From positions 115,434,035 to 115,498,034 of the forward strand of contig OY987298.1 in assembly GCA_963920635.1 (NCBI GenBank): a stretch of 64,000 nt of DNA. Direction: 5' to 3'. This document shows, one piece after another, positions 44,271 through 56,200 of this stretch. The notes beneath the pieces were generated by a model that was given only the letters and a program-made list of their open reading frames with translations, ran no database searches and was not told where the DNA came from. The stretch's first letter is position 1, and each line of letters begins with the position of its first letter. A program made the translations under genes and the position numbers. This DNA comes from Pseudeuparius sepicola. Taxonomy: Eukaryota; Arthropoda; Insecta; Coleoptera; Anthribidae.

Positions 44271-45994
44271 TAATGAGCATGTCAGTAAGTGGAGCGACAG
44301 TATACGATTTTGTTCAATTAAAACCGGCGACTTACCCAGAAGTGTGAAGCTTTAAAAGTAGGTACCTAATTTGAGAACAACGCAAGTAGAGAGAGAAACT
44401 TTTTTATGATAAGCATTCCAAAAAAATTAGAATATAATATAACTGGGCAAGCTGACTTTCCTACGAAGAAATATGGAAGTACAGTTTACATCGTTATTAA
44501 CTAAAGCTGACTGGATGTTTTTAAGTAAATGGGGCCCATCCAACATACAATAATAATATATTTTGAAAATATTGCGATTGGATGCACCACGGAATTTTTA
44601 AAAAAGTTTTTTATGTAGATTTAATTTCGAAAATTTTTCATAAGGCATGGTATGTGTGCCCATGTCAGTGGTAATGTTTACAACATTGAGCCTTTTCTTT
44701 TATTAATTCAGCATAAAAAGTTGTATATTCCCAGTAAAATCCTAAGCAATTATCTGCTTCCATTTAGAATTGGGGCTTCTATTCATAACCACCAATAGGT
44801 ACACAAGTTGTACAATGGGTTGTTCCTATAGTTTTCAATTTTCTTTGTAATGGCAACTTGGCCATGGCTCTATCCTTGGATGCAATTTGTATTTCAAGCG
44901 TTCAGCTTCAACGTGAACCTTGCATTTCATTTTTTTATCAAAGGAAGCGTTTTTTAATTTATTTTAGAATATTGACTCTTGAATTGGGAAAATGTAATAT
45001 ACTTTTCTTTATTCGTCAATAATAATTACTTAAACAAGTGTTATGTATAGATATTACGAAAGATGATCAAGATATCCCGGCGTCACAATGGTCGACAATG
45101 CAATTTCCATTGTCGACCATTGTGATTGTGGCGCAGGGATTATCGTTCGTGATGTCCACTATTCCTTTTACATAGGCAAGGCTTTTACCATTCTTGGTTA
45201 TACCTCTCAAATATTTTCACCCGCATTTTAGATATAACTGTAATTACTATATTCTACTGAAAAAATCGGAAAAATAACTTTTATCACCCATCACCCAACT
45301 ATAAGCCGACCGCGCGCGCCTTTGCTTTACCTCTATCACTCTTCCTAAATCGAGCACGATGCGGTATGGCACAACTAAAAAAATTCCGCAATGACGCTGA
45401 AAAATTAAATTATACTTTACCTATTGGTCGAGTTTTGAATAATAATTTACTGCCGAATTTGAGAGGTAATGCTGGTTACGAATTATTTATTCACATATTT
45501 TTTAACAATTTCGCGTTGGACGCTATTTGAAATTTTCGTCACTTCCTCAAGGATGACTTTGACTTCAAACTACGTTGATGGCATATTGAAGTTTCTCGTG
45601 TCGACTTCTTCTTCTTCTAGTTATACAAGGACTCTACCTACACCTGGTATAAATGAATTTCAAGCTTGGCTTCACTTTCAACCAATAAAACCCTTATTGA
45701 TGGAATCCCTAGTTAACCAATGTGTGACAGTCATAAGAATACGAGAGCAATATTGGATACAAGCAACAGATAAAAATTAAAGTGGCCCAGTCATTTGCCT
45801 ACTAATTTTCTTATACCTATTAAAATCTACCAAAAAATAGCCGGAGAACTTTATTTTTAGCAAAATCCGTTGCCTGCATCTACTGTATTTCTCTCATCTC
45901 CTTTCATCAGTGTCAGACATTGGCTAACTATAGAGTACCTATCTTTAAACAAGGATAAAACCTTTAATGAGATCCGTGGTGTTTGTATTTACAG
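44271..45994. other. End of the 28.4-kb intron
   Basis: No gene recognised. A perfect hairpin lies at 45086-45128 (separate entry). The frame at 45469-45780 shows no domain. Confidence 0.4.
45086..45128. repeat. Perfect short hairpin
   Basis: TCACAATGGTCGACAATG, a 7-base loop, then CATTGTCGACCATTGTGA. Weaker symmetry continues outward (GATATCCC / GGGATTATC). Confidence 0.85.
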
Positions 45995-46122
45995 AGGCTG
46001 GCAGCGACGAGGGATGCTATGACGATGAGTTTGACTGCGAGGACGCGACCTGCATCTCGTACAAGCTCAAGTGTAACGGGCGCATCAACTGCCGCTTCCG
46101 CTGGGACGAAGAGGACTGCCAC
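45995..46122 (+). CDS. Neto: Neto-like protein, exon encoding an LDL-receptor class A domain
   Basis: The acceptor GTATTTACAG opens this exon in phase 1, completing a codon with the last base of 17342-17579. The donor CAC|GTAAGT closes it in phase 0. The peptide EAGSDEGCYDDEFDC, EDATCISYKLKCNGRINC, RFRWDEEDCH has all six LDLa cysteines. It carries the less common CNGxxNC and WDExxC spacing also found in vertebrate NETO LDLa domains, where most LDLa repeats have CDGxxDC and SDE. This, directly after a CUB domain, is the main reason for naming the gene Neto. In the family a transmembrane segment and cytoplasmic tail follow. I did not find them in the remaining 18 kb, so the next intron is probably long too. 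Confidence 0.87.
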
Positions 46123-48210
46123 GTAAGTCGCCCCTGCGGGCTAATCGCTCATTTGCGGTTGGAGACGTGGTCCTGAACACGGTTTACGCACTAGCCATCA
46201 AAAACTAGTTTTCGGGAATTGGCTGCAATTTTGATGTTTCAGTCCCATCCCAAATTTTTCTTATCATCTCAGCTAAAACGGGGCAATACCAAGTAAAAAT
46301 AATATTTCCGATTTTAAAAACTATAATTTACATATTTTAAAAAGATATAAGGTTTGAATTCATATGAACTTTTTTGTTTTGCTTCAGCTTTTTCATTTAT
46401 GACTTTTTTGTAAACTGATCGACACGTCAATAAAAACTAGGTAATTTGGTCGTGTGTAGTAGATAATAAACTTATTAGTGGTGGATATTTGTGTAGAAAT
46501 TACTACGCGTATACCTACAGTGTATTGTCATTTTTCCGTTTTTAGCCAATAATTATGTCAAATCTCAACAGAATTCTAAAAACGATATATCACTGTATTC
46601 GTAATTAAAAGGGCTTTAAAATGATGCACCACGGAGACTGTGTAGTTCCATTTGAAATTTTAAAATTCGGGTTGCTAGGGATTAGGGGGATGAACATATC
46701 GGGTTGGCTTGACTGCCAAAAAAGTTCCACCCAAGAACAAAAATCGACGGGTCTCGGAGAATTTTCAAATATTTTTTGGTTTTCTAATTTTTGGGGGGTC
46801 AAGTTTTCGTTGGGAAACCCTGTACATATTTACTTATGTACTAAGCCGGGTTGGATAGAAGAAAAACTGGGGGAAGCGTAAGAGATTTGGCAACGACATT
46901 GCAGGACCAAGCGTCTGTTTCTTTGCAATGATTTGTAGTTTTGTAAAGCTGACTCCTTGTTTTGGTGCGCCGGGTGTAGGTTAAAAACACGAATAAACTG
47001 TTTACAGTGTTTACATTAGCTTCACTATCAAACTGTTGCAGTCAATAGTGATAGAGCGCTTAAAATGCGTCGTGTGTGGTGCCAGAAATACTAGATCACG
47101 GTTAAGTTTTAAAAGTTATATTTATAAAAATCATTTGTTTATATAGTCGCAGAAGCGGCACCCTTGTTAAGAAATATTTTCAAAATGCATTTAATGGCTC
47201 ACAGAACCTTATATCTTTCTTAGATTTGAATAGGTTGAACTGGACCTGGTATTTAGGCCTACATTTTTAATTTATTTACAGAAAAAAATTTAATTTTCTA
47301 AGGTACTTGCCTACCTGCCACCCGGATTAACATCTTACTCCAGTAAACTATAAATATTAACCAAAAAACTGAAAATTATAGTCAATGTTATTTCCTAGAG
47401 AAGTAATATGAACCCTCGGATGAATCATATTATTGTCGCAAAGCTTATTGTCCACCAAGATGCCAACACCTGAATCTTTTTATGATGAATTGTACATTGC
47501 ACACAATTGGTACACCTGTATTTGTATTTATTGTAAAACCATTAATTTCGTTTTTCTGCAATTGTACAAAATGATGATAATACCTATTAGGTTTGGTCGA
47601 TGCATGTAAATGTAAGTTGGTCTAGGACGTAAGTGTAGGTGTACGAGAGGAGAAAAGTGCAGACAAATAGCTATACGCTTTAATATGGTAGGTGTAGGTA
47701 TATACCGAAAATCAGTGTAGTGTACCTACGTTACTGTTAAACGTACTGTTAAATGTTGCATAAATTAATTTTCTCTCATTTGTGATTTCAGAAAAAACAA
47801 AGAACAGTGTCACAATTTCTTCAAATTGGACTTTATTTTTATTAACACCATAAAATTTCTTATTATATTCCCTCCCTAATGGTATATTAAAAGTTGGAAA
47901 TTGTGTTAAAATTTCACTTAAATTTTCACTTGTGATATACCATTAAAAAGAGAATTAATATAAAATGTTATGGTATTTATAAAATAATATGGTTCAATTT
48001 GAAAAACTGGTAGATTCCAAATATCGATTAAAACATATATAGGTTTCTATTTGAAATAAAGAAGTTGACGGCATATGCGGTCTAACTGGAAGTACGATAT
48101 AAGTTGTGATTTACTCAAAAATATGAATTTAATGCATTTGTAAAACCCGGAAATTTTAAAATTTTTGTTTTTAAAAATTAAAAAAAATTGGGGTGAAACA
48201 ACCCGGTATA
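46123..48210. other. Intron after the LDLa exon, no gene recognised
   Basis: A GGGAAACCCTGTAC element end occurs near 46813. Weak inverted repeats lie at 47835-47985 (CCATAAAATTTCTTATTATA / TATAAAATGTTATGG). A possible acceptor GTGATTTCAG lies at 47791, but the frame after it closes within 20 codons. Confidence 0.35.
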
Positions 48211-49727
48211 CAGGGTGACCATATTTCGAGTCTATGCATGGGGATCTTGGTTATCTTAAGAGATACGAGGTCGGTTAAATTGGGGCAAAGTTGCGGAATT
48301 TGATGCCGAGTAACATGGTAAAAAGAAATTTTGGCTGGTCCTTTTCGTTTTGAAAATAATGCGAAAAAACTGAAAATAGTCGTTTTCGTTTTTATTTTTT
48401 TAGACGAAAACGAATGGCGCTGGACATTTCTAAGTTAAACATTATTAAGGCACTTTTCTCAAGGAATCTAAATATGGCCTCGCATTTTTTTCTCGCCTCC
48501 CTGGACAAAGATATGATGATCAACTTTTATTTTTCTTATGGGCGCCATTGTGGATTTTTGCATGTTTGAAAAGAGGATTTTTTTCTGGTTAAAATGATAT
48601 GTCACATATTATGCTTTACTTTCTTTTTCTTGCCGTAATATCATATTAATCGTTTTTGCATAGAGTGCCTTGGAAACGTAAGCCCCATAATGTTTGGCGT
48701 TTTTGCATAGAGTGCCTTGGAAACATAAGCCTAGTTACCCATTGTTGCGAAGTGTGCTTTGGAATATTGTTTAATTGTTCAGTAAAAATTCAGTTAATGT
48801 TAAGTTTATTGATTAAATATCATAAACGTACCACGAGAGTATGATCTTAGATCTTGTTATTTATTCATAATTTGCCATATAACACATTAACACTAAAAGA
48901 GTCAAACTGGAAACACAAGAACAACAAAAACCTAGACGAGTAGACAAACCTATTTTACAATAAATGTTCAATTTGTCCTCCTTGTTCCTCAAGGCACAAT
49001 GCAGCACGTTTCCATAAATTGTTTATGGCTCGTCCAATATTCCTTCGACGTCATTTATATTTGAGGAATAATAAACTTGAATCATGTCACGCTTTTCTTC
49101 ATGTGAAAATGACATTTTTCAGTAAAATAAAGTATCAGTGGCACTTAAAATTGTACTAAACTATCAAACGTTATATGGGGCTTATGTTTCCAAGGCATTC
49201 TATACAAAAACGTCAAACATTATGGGGCTTATGTTTCCAAGGCACTCTATGCAAAAACGTGAAACATTATGGGGCTTACTTTCCAAGGCACTCTATGCAA
49301 AAACGATTAATTTGATATTACGGCAAGAAAAACAAAGTAAAGCATAATGTGTGACATAGCATTTTAACCAGAAGAAAAAAATCCAATATGGCGCCCATAA
49401 GAAAAATAAAAGTTGATCGTCATATCTTTGTCTCCAGGGAGGCGAGAAAAAAAATGCGAGGCCATATTTAGATTCCTTGTAAAAAAGTGCCTCAATAATG
49501 TTTAACTTAGAAATCCAGCGCTATTCGTTTTCGTTTAAAAAAATAAAAACGAAAACGACAATTTTCAGTCTTTTCGCATTATTTTCAAAACGAAAAGGGC
49601 CAGCCAAAATGTCTGTTTACCATGTTACTCGGCATCAAATTCCGCAACTTTGCCCCAATTTAACCGACCTCGTATCTCTTAAGATAACCAAGATCCCCAT
49701 GCAAAGACTCGAAATACGGTCACCCTG
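48211..49727. mobile_element. Fold-back Tc1/mariner-type element, 1.5 kb
   Basis: Ends CAGGGTGACCATATTTCGAG / CTCGAAATACGGTCACCCTG on TA. The arms are complementary over about 550 bp. Each arm includes tandem copies of a 47-bp unit (CGTTTTTGCATAGAGTGCC...): two in the left arm (48651-48734) and three in the right arm (about 49158-49305). The middle holds an internally deleted transposase (48955-49115). Confidence 0.88.
48955..49115 (-). pseudogene. Internally deleted transposase, N-terminus joined to C-terminus
   Basis: On the minus strand MSFSHEEKRDMIQVYYSS is the start of a helix-turn-helix. After a frame change, LWKRAALCLEEQGGQIEHLL and a stop form the C-terminal tail seen in the transposases at 61402 and 63775. 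All catalytic motifs are deleted. Confidence 0.7.
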
Positions 49728-50789
49728 TATATTACTGTACTATTTTCTATTTTTCTTTAATATTTTATCGTGACTTTAATATAATTTGTTTCCTGCACCT
49801 TATAGGAAATAATAATGCCCTATGTAAACTATTTTAATATACCTAATCACTTTTGCTATACATAATCAATAATCAATGCTTATAATCGTTGAAAGTACTA
49901 TTGCTATTAATATAATTTATTTAATAATTATCATCAATCATTTATAAAAGAAAATGTCACACCACCATGGTGGGCGATATATTTACTGATCAGCTGTGCA
50001 CTACTACAGGGCTATTTTGTATTAAAAAGTTATATTCAGTTCATCGCAAAGACAAAGTCGATACCTGTCAAAAATTGGTAACTAAATATTAAATTGGGAT
50101 AACTTTTATAGAGATTTTCTTCTTCAAATGACGTATAGCGTGAGAAGTATAGGGTAGTCTGTTTCATATATATCTCGACCACATCGAGATGAACAATTTG
50201 AGCAGGTAATGGGAATTAAAACCGGAGTTTGAAGGTTATCAGAAATGATTTTGATTTTGCCTGAAGCATGGAGTGTGACGTCAGGCGCAGTGCTGAATAT
50301 TTTGTCTCTTCGGTGTTAACGCGTATATTCTCTGGCTGATCTGATCTCACAACATTGGTCCCTCTAAATGTAGAATTCGGTGAGGTTATAGCTATATGAT
50401 AATTAAATTCCAATATCACTGCACCTGTATTTATTAATAATAATTAAGTAAATTTTCTTATATAATGAAAACAGATGCTTTTGCAAAGCTGTTTCAAAAT
50501 CGTATTTAATCAAAGTGAAAATCTAATCTAAATCCTTTCTCCATTTACTTCACACAATGCTGCAAAACAATCCGTAAAGATAAAACGAGACAAAATCTGC
50601 TCTACAAGGTTTTGATGGTTTTATGATAACGTTACCCTCTGGTCCCTCTGACACTTCGCCTCGCGAAAACTCTGGATAAAGCTGAAAAGATTTTGTAGGG
50701 TTTTGCCGGCGAAAATATGCTCTATGTGTATATTCCATTAAGAGTTTGTCATTTTTGACCCAAAAGAAAATATTGAAAACAATCATATA
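49728..50789. other. No gene recognised
   Basis: AT-rich sequence between two Tc1/mariner-type elements. The frames at 50216-50419 and 50550-50786 have no recognisable domain. Confidence 0.35.
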
Positions 50790-52652
50790 CAGTGTGACCC
50801 ATTTGTTTTGGGGTCAGTCTGTAAAAAGTGTATCAATCGTGCGATTTGGCTGATTTTTTTTTTTAAATTGTAGAGCTCGATGAACTGCACATTTTGAACA
50901 AAAATTGCCTGGTTCGCATAAAATCCAAAGCCTACTATGACCGTTTTTATGAGCAAAATTTTAAGAAACCATATTAGCGTTTTTTTTTTGAAAAAATCTG
51001 TGTGCGCCAATGGATTGAGCACCCCTCGAAATGGGTATGTACAAAATTTCATCAAAATATTTCAAGTAATAACGATTTTGTAGAAAAATTAAAAATGCAG
51101 CCAAGGTACGTCTTTATTTTCAAAAATTCAAAGTTGGCCATGGAAAATAATTGAATTGTTTACTTTTATTAAGTGTCAAACTGTCTAAATTGAGTTCAGA
51201 AATTGTTTGTGCTCAATACAATTAATTATCATAATTATGGAATATTTAAGCATAAGAGACAAAATAGAAATTGTTCGACTCGTGGGCGACAACGAGCGCT
51301 CGGCAGCAGAAGCTGCGGCCGAATTTAACAATAGACACCCAGGTAGATCAGTGAGTCGAAGTACTGTACAACGTATAAACAATATTTTTCATGAAACTGG
51401 ATCGATTTCTAAAAATTTATTAAAAACTAGGCAAAATGGACGCCGTGGACTTGTTGAAAATAACAATCAAATTCTGCAATACTTTAGTGACAATCCTCGA
51501 AATAGTGTTCGAACGGCTAGTTTAGACCTTCATATACCCAGAGAGAGTATAATGAGATGTTTGAGACAAAACAAAATAAAACCGTTTAAGCCAAAATTTT
51601 TGCACACCCTGGAACCAGGAGATGAGGAGAGAAGATTAGAATTTTGCTATTGGCTGCAAGGTGAATATCTCCATAATGGCAACTTTTTAAATGAAATTTT
51701 ATTCACCGACGAAGCCACGTTTACTACAAATGGTGTAGTATCAAGTCAAAACTGCCGTCACTGGTCAGCTGAAAATCCAGAGTTTATAATAAATGCAAGG
51801 AGACAATATTCACAAAAAATTAACGTTTGGTGTGGAATACTACGCGACAGAATAATTGGCCCATTTTTCTTTGAAGGGAATTTGAATGCGGCTGGCTTCT
51901 TGAATTTTCTAGAAATTGAATTTAGAAATGCTTTAGATGAGTTACCATTAAGATACCGTTTAAATTTAAAGTTACAGTTAGATGGCAGTCCTATTCATAA
52001 TGCTCGTTTAATCAGAAACTGGCTAGATAATAATTTTGAAAACTGTTGGATAGGGCGAAATAGTCCTTTCTGTGAGTGGCCACCGAGATCTCCGGACTTA
52101 ACTCCTTTAGATTTTTTTCTTTGGGAGGAAATTACTCCACAGCAAATACGAAATGTAATTTTGAATGTACGCAAGAGGAACGACAAATGCATTGTAGAAA
52201 ATGGAGGCTTGGTAGAAGTTACAAAAATTTTATAATTTTAATTGTTTTTATGTTTTGTGTTTATAAGCATAAGGTTGTATTATTACAATTCAATTATTTT
52301 CCATGGCCAACTTTGAATTTTTGAAAATAAAGACGTACCTTGGCTGCATTTTTAATTTTTCTACAAAATCGTTATTACTTGAAATATTTTGATGAAATTT
52401 TGTACATACCCATTTCGAGGGGTGCTCAATCCATTGGCGCACACAGATTTTTTCAAAAAAAAACGCTAATATGGTTTCTTAAAATTTTGCTCATAAAAAC
52501 GGTCATAGTAGGCTTTGGATTTTATGCGAACCAGGCAATTTTTGTTCAAAATGTGCAGTTCATCGAGCTCTACAATTTAAAAAAAAAATCAGCCAAATCG
52601 CACGATTGATACACTTTTTACAGACTGACCCCAAAACAAATGGGTCACACTG
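50790..52652 (+). mobile_element. Apparently intact Tc1/mariner-like transposon with long TIRs
   Basis: 1863 bp, bounded by TA. The TIRs are about 370 bp (50790-51159 and 52285-52652), starting CAGTGTGACCCATTTG. By eye the two arms are almost identical, indicating a young copy. The internal region holds one uninterrupted transposase frame. Confidence 0.95.
51237..52235 (+). CDS. Tc1/mariner-superfamily transposase, 332 codons, intact
   Basis: Cut-and-paste transposase acting on TA sites. The ATG at 51237 gives MEYLSIRDKIEIVRLVGDNE. The first ~110 residues are a bipartite helix-turn-helix (RHPGRSVSRSTVQRINNIF, VRTASLDLHIPRESIMRCLR). The DDE domain shows ILFTDEATFTTNG (first Asp), LKLQLDGSPIHNARL (second Asp) and EWPPRSPDLTPLDFFLWE (third Asp). 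I count 37 residues between the second and third Asp, so a DD37D-like spacing. Length is normal for the family. It lies between the TIRs of 50790-52652 and has no stop or frameshift. Its nearest relatives here are 61402-62454 and the pseudogenes at 41113 and 63775. Activity cannot be judged from sequence alone. Confidence 0.93.
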   Translation: MEYLSIRDKIEIVRLVGDNERSAAEAAAEFNNRHPGRSVSRSTVQRINNIFHETGSISKNLLKTRQNGRRGLVENNNQILQYFSDNPRNSVRTASLDLHIPRESIMRCLRQNKIKPFKPKFLHTLEPGDEERRLEFCYWLQGEYLHNGNFLNEILFTDEATFTTNGVVSSQNCRHWSAENPEFIINARRQYSQKINVWCGILRDRIIGPFFFEGNLNAAGFLNFLEIEFRNALDELPLRYRLNLKLQLDGSPIHNARLIRNWLDNNFENCWIGRNSPFCEWPPRSPDLTPLDFFLWEEITPQQIRNVILNVRKRNDKCIVENGGLVEVTKIL

Positions 52653-54060
52653 TAGAAGACGCTGACTGCATATATCTCTAGACTAGCTGCGAACCGTAAG
52701 GCCGGCTCTTTGTATATGATTAATATTTATTTTAATTCTCCACGTAATTTAATGTAGTCATTATAGTTTTTTTAACAATTGTGCATCTTGTGATCTGATA
52801 TGAAATATGTAGGTATATTAAAATTTTAGGATTAGCTAATTCCTGCTCAATTTAAACTAAAAATCATCCTTTTGTAACGACTCGTCACGAAAGGAAATAA
52901 AAACATTTATCCCTCGCGAAACTAGAAACTTTAAAATCCTTCCTGAGAGTCAATTTCTTCTGCCAGTTTTAGTTTCATCAGCATAAACTAACACCATTCG
53001 CTGCTTATCTGAAGTGATTTAATTTGAGCGTCTCAAGTATTCCAAGCCCGTTTTGCATCAGAAGAGCCTTTGTGTGTCTTAAATTAGCAAAATGCACAAT
53101 AACTTGGAGATTTTACGTGGGATTAGCAGGGATATTTCAGATGGGAATGACAGTGGGATTTCAGATTGAATTACAAATAGGTTTATCTTGTGGTTCTATT
53201 TATAAAAAGGGTTTCGTGAAATTTGTTATCTTCGTTGTAATTTGCTTTAAAATGTAAGATCGCAGACAAATGTAATAGAATGTGCAACAAAATAAATCCT
53301 AGTCCCATTTTTATTATAATAATCTAGAGGTGTGGTAAGTACAAAGTTTACAAAGAGAGTAAGGACTGGTTTCTTATAGTTTCTTGTTTTAGTCAATGTT
53401 TTATGGCTTGATAGATACATATTTTCTCAAACAAAACTGACTTTTAGTCATTTGTTAACAATAATAAGTGTTGGACTTTAAGTTAATATTATAACGAGTG
53501 TTTCGATTTTGATCCGAAGGAATAAAACACATGTCTAAATATTACAAATTTTGTTTATTTATTAAATTTGAGAAAAATGACAAATTTGCAATGTACTTGT
53601 TAATATTAAAAACATTTACAATGGAAAATGTGAAGCAAGATTTACCAGGTTAGACAAATTGAAACAATGTTAGAAACACCCTTGGAGTGAAAAAAGAACA
53701 CAGACGAAGTCTCGACACTACACGTTAAAGTCGAACAAACTCAAAAATTGTAATGCTCTGCGCGTATGATCTTAAGATTGGAACGCTTTAAACAAAAAAC
53801 ATCTTATGTGAAAGTTTAACGACACTCAGAAGTAGCTGACCGCCTTCGACTGAGTTCAGTAGAAGTCTTCGACACAACATCCGATTACGTGACATGTGGA
53901 CCTGCCAAGGCCTACAGGCCCTGTCGCACAAAAATCACGTGACCATCTTAGTCGGACGGTACATGTCATTTGTCACATAACTGAAAGCGACAGCTTGGGT
54001 TTTGAGAAGTTTTCAATGTTTAAAGTGTTTTTAAACGTCTTAGTTTATATTTTAGAAACA
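52653..54060. other. No gene recognised
   Basis: AT-rich to moderate composition. The frame at 53024-53257 is hydrophobic at its end, but I see no splice sites or family resemblance. Confidence 0.35.
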
Positions 54061-54480
54061 AGTTTGTGTCTAGTGCGCGTGTGTACTGGCGGAGGGGAAC
54101 CGCCCAGGTGTTATTATGGCCTCTGGGTAGAAGTCGTGCCGTCCAAGATTATTGGTGCCGCTCGCACCGACGCGACGCGACGCGTGAGCTCTGTAAGGGG
54201 AATTCTCCCCCGAACCACAGAATAGGGAACCCGGAATGGACTATTATGGACATGGGACAGTATTAGTATTGGACAGTGGAGCCTGAGACACAGAGGGGTG
54301 AACTGCTTACGGGAGATCCGCGAGTACAGACGGTCCGGGTGGCTGGAAGCCGTTCCCGTTGACCACGTTCGGGTTTGTGTATTTATTGTATTTATTGTAT
54401 TCACCATTCACCTTGTGCGAAATAAATCAGTGTTGTAACGTACTCGAGGATTTTCGTTCTCGACCCACGCCCTGATATGG
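54061..54480 (+). other. GC-richer block, possible solo LTR (unproven)
   Basis: Distinctly richer in GC than its flanks. It contains CGACGCGACGCGACGCG near 54171 and ends with GCGAAATAAATCAGTGTTG, a polyadenylation-signal-like stretch placed as in many insect LTRs. No second copy exists in the window and no target duplication was identified, so the call is a guess. Confidence 0.25.
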
Positions 54481-55840
54481 TTTCTATTCGGTCTTTCACG
54501 CTGCCAATCAACGGAGACCTCGTCAATATTTACAGTTTACCTACTGGGGTTAGTTTTCATTTTTATTTCGTAAAAAATAACCTAAATAGCAAATATTGGG
54601 TCTGTTTATATTATATTTATACATATTACAAAAGCCAGGAAGAAAGTGTCGCCATAACAAACATTTGTTTTGCCTCGGGATGAAAATTTCCGCCAAAAAT
54701 GGATTCGTCAAATCCCAACTGAGATTTAATTTCTAAAAAACCCTTAAGTATGTGCGGCTAACACATTTTCAAGAAAGCGAAACAATAATTATAGTAGACA
54801 AATGTGTTGTGGGAGGAAAATACCTATAGAGAATATCACCTAAGCTAAAGGAAGGTGATGTCCCAACAATTTTTGAGAATGTGCCAAAATATTGTGGGTG
54901 CAGTGCCGTTTAACTCAGCCTAAAACAGCTGAGGCAGGATGAAAATTTTGAAAAAATGTAAATGTAAATGTAATAAATGAAAGAAAACTCGCCAAGTTGT
55001 TACGAAATTTGTTTTCTCTACTTATCTCCAAAAGTGCCTTTCATTACATAGAACTAAGTTGGTCACGTGACTACGCGATTATGCGTTAGCGCCGTGGCCT
55101 GTCTTTATCGTTGGCCTCGCTAAAGCGCTAAAGAGGACTATTTTTCCTAAGTTGGCCGCGCTTTTGTCGAAGTGACGTAGATGCGCAGTGTGTTTAATTT
55201 TCGTTCTCCTAGCTGGCATACCGTTACCGTTATTTGTCTATCGTGGGTGGCGTATGATGTCGACAGCTCAGGATCTCAGCGTTTTGCCAAGTCAGCTGCT
55301 ACTGTATGGACTTGTAGTCAGCGGATCGCACAGTGCTATAACGTACCTATAACGCTTGCTGGGCGTTCCAGGTGCAGTTGAGCATGAACAGTAATTGAAG
55401 TGAATTTGACAACGATAAAACTCTCGTCAAATAGAGTCAGTGATTCTACGACTGTTTATTTACAACAGGAAAATCTCAAAACCGGAAAATATTACCTAGA
55501 AACAGTTAATGTACATGAATATACTTACCCCCCTGTATGTAATTAAATACAACTTGACTTGACTACTTGCGAGCCAAAAGTAAATCAAATAACAATCGAA
55601 AATTTTAAAATGACAAGAAAAAAAAACTCAAAAATATGAAGTCACGAAACTCTCATCAGAAGTTGCTTAAATTGACATGATTTACGGTACACAGCAAAAA
55701 TCAGCTGTAATCAATAGCTGCCTTCTCTGATCTTTGAACACGATATTAATTTGTACTGAACTTATTTGGGAACAAAAAGAGATATAATATGACTACAAAT
55801 AAATTTGAGAACCTCCGTCAGGTATAAAACTATTTATGTG
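54481..55840. other. No gene recognised
   Basis: Mixed composition. A GC-richer stretch around 55070-55390 has no recognisable protein or RNA. Confidence 0.35.
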
Positions 55841-56200
55841 CCTCAACCCTATGAATAAAGAACCCCAGGAAGGAGCAAATTTGTGCTTTACGCTGGACCG
55901 GTTCAGTCTCTGCATATGGCGGCATGCCGTTTCCGGTTTACAAAAGTACTTACCGATGGAATGTTATCCCCTAAACATTTTGTTCTGGTAGTCACAGCTA
56001 ACCGTAATAGATCTCCGAAAAGTACTTATCGAAGAACTACACAAATATCTAATAGCACAAACCACCGTGACAACTGTCAAATATTAAAATATTTTGTCAA
56101 AATTCAGTCTCCATACAGGGCGATTTCCGTCTCACGTATTTTATAATGCCCATAGAGCTTTGGCTCCTTCCTGGGGTTCTTTATTCATTGGCCTCAACCC
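55841..56200. repeat. MITE with CCTCAACCC...GAATAAAGAACCCC termini
   Basis: CCTCAACCCTATGAATAAAG and AACCCCAGGAAGGAGC on the left pair with GCTCCTTCCTGGGGTT and CTTTATTCATTGGCCTCAAC on the right. The internal part is shared with 16790-17130. Confidence 0.8.

Noticed and set aside
47791..47870. Possible next exon of the Neto-like gene after GTGATTTCAG
   Set aside because: In the required phase the frame closes after 17 codons and has no transmembrane segment.
49138..49347. ORF with repeated LYGAYVSKA-like units
   Set aside because: Translation of the 47-bp tandem units in a fold-back arm.
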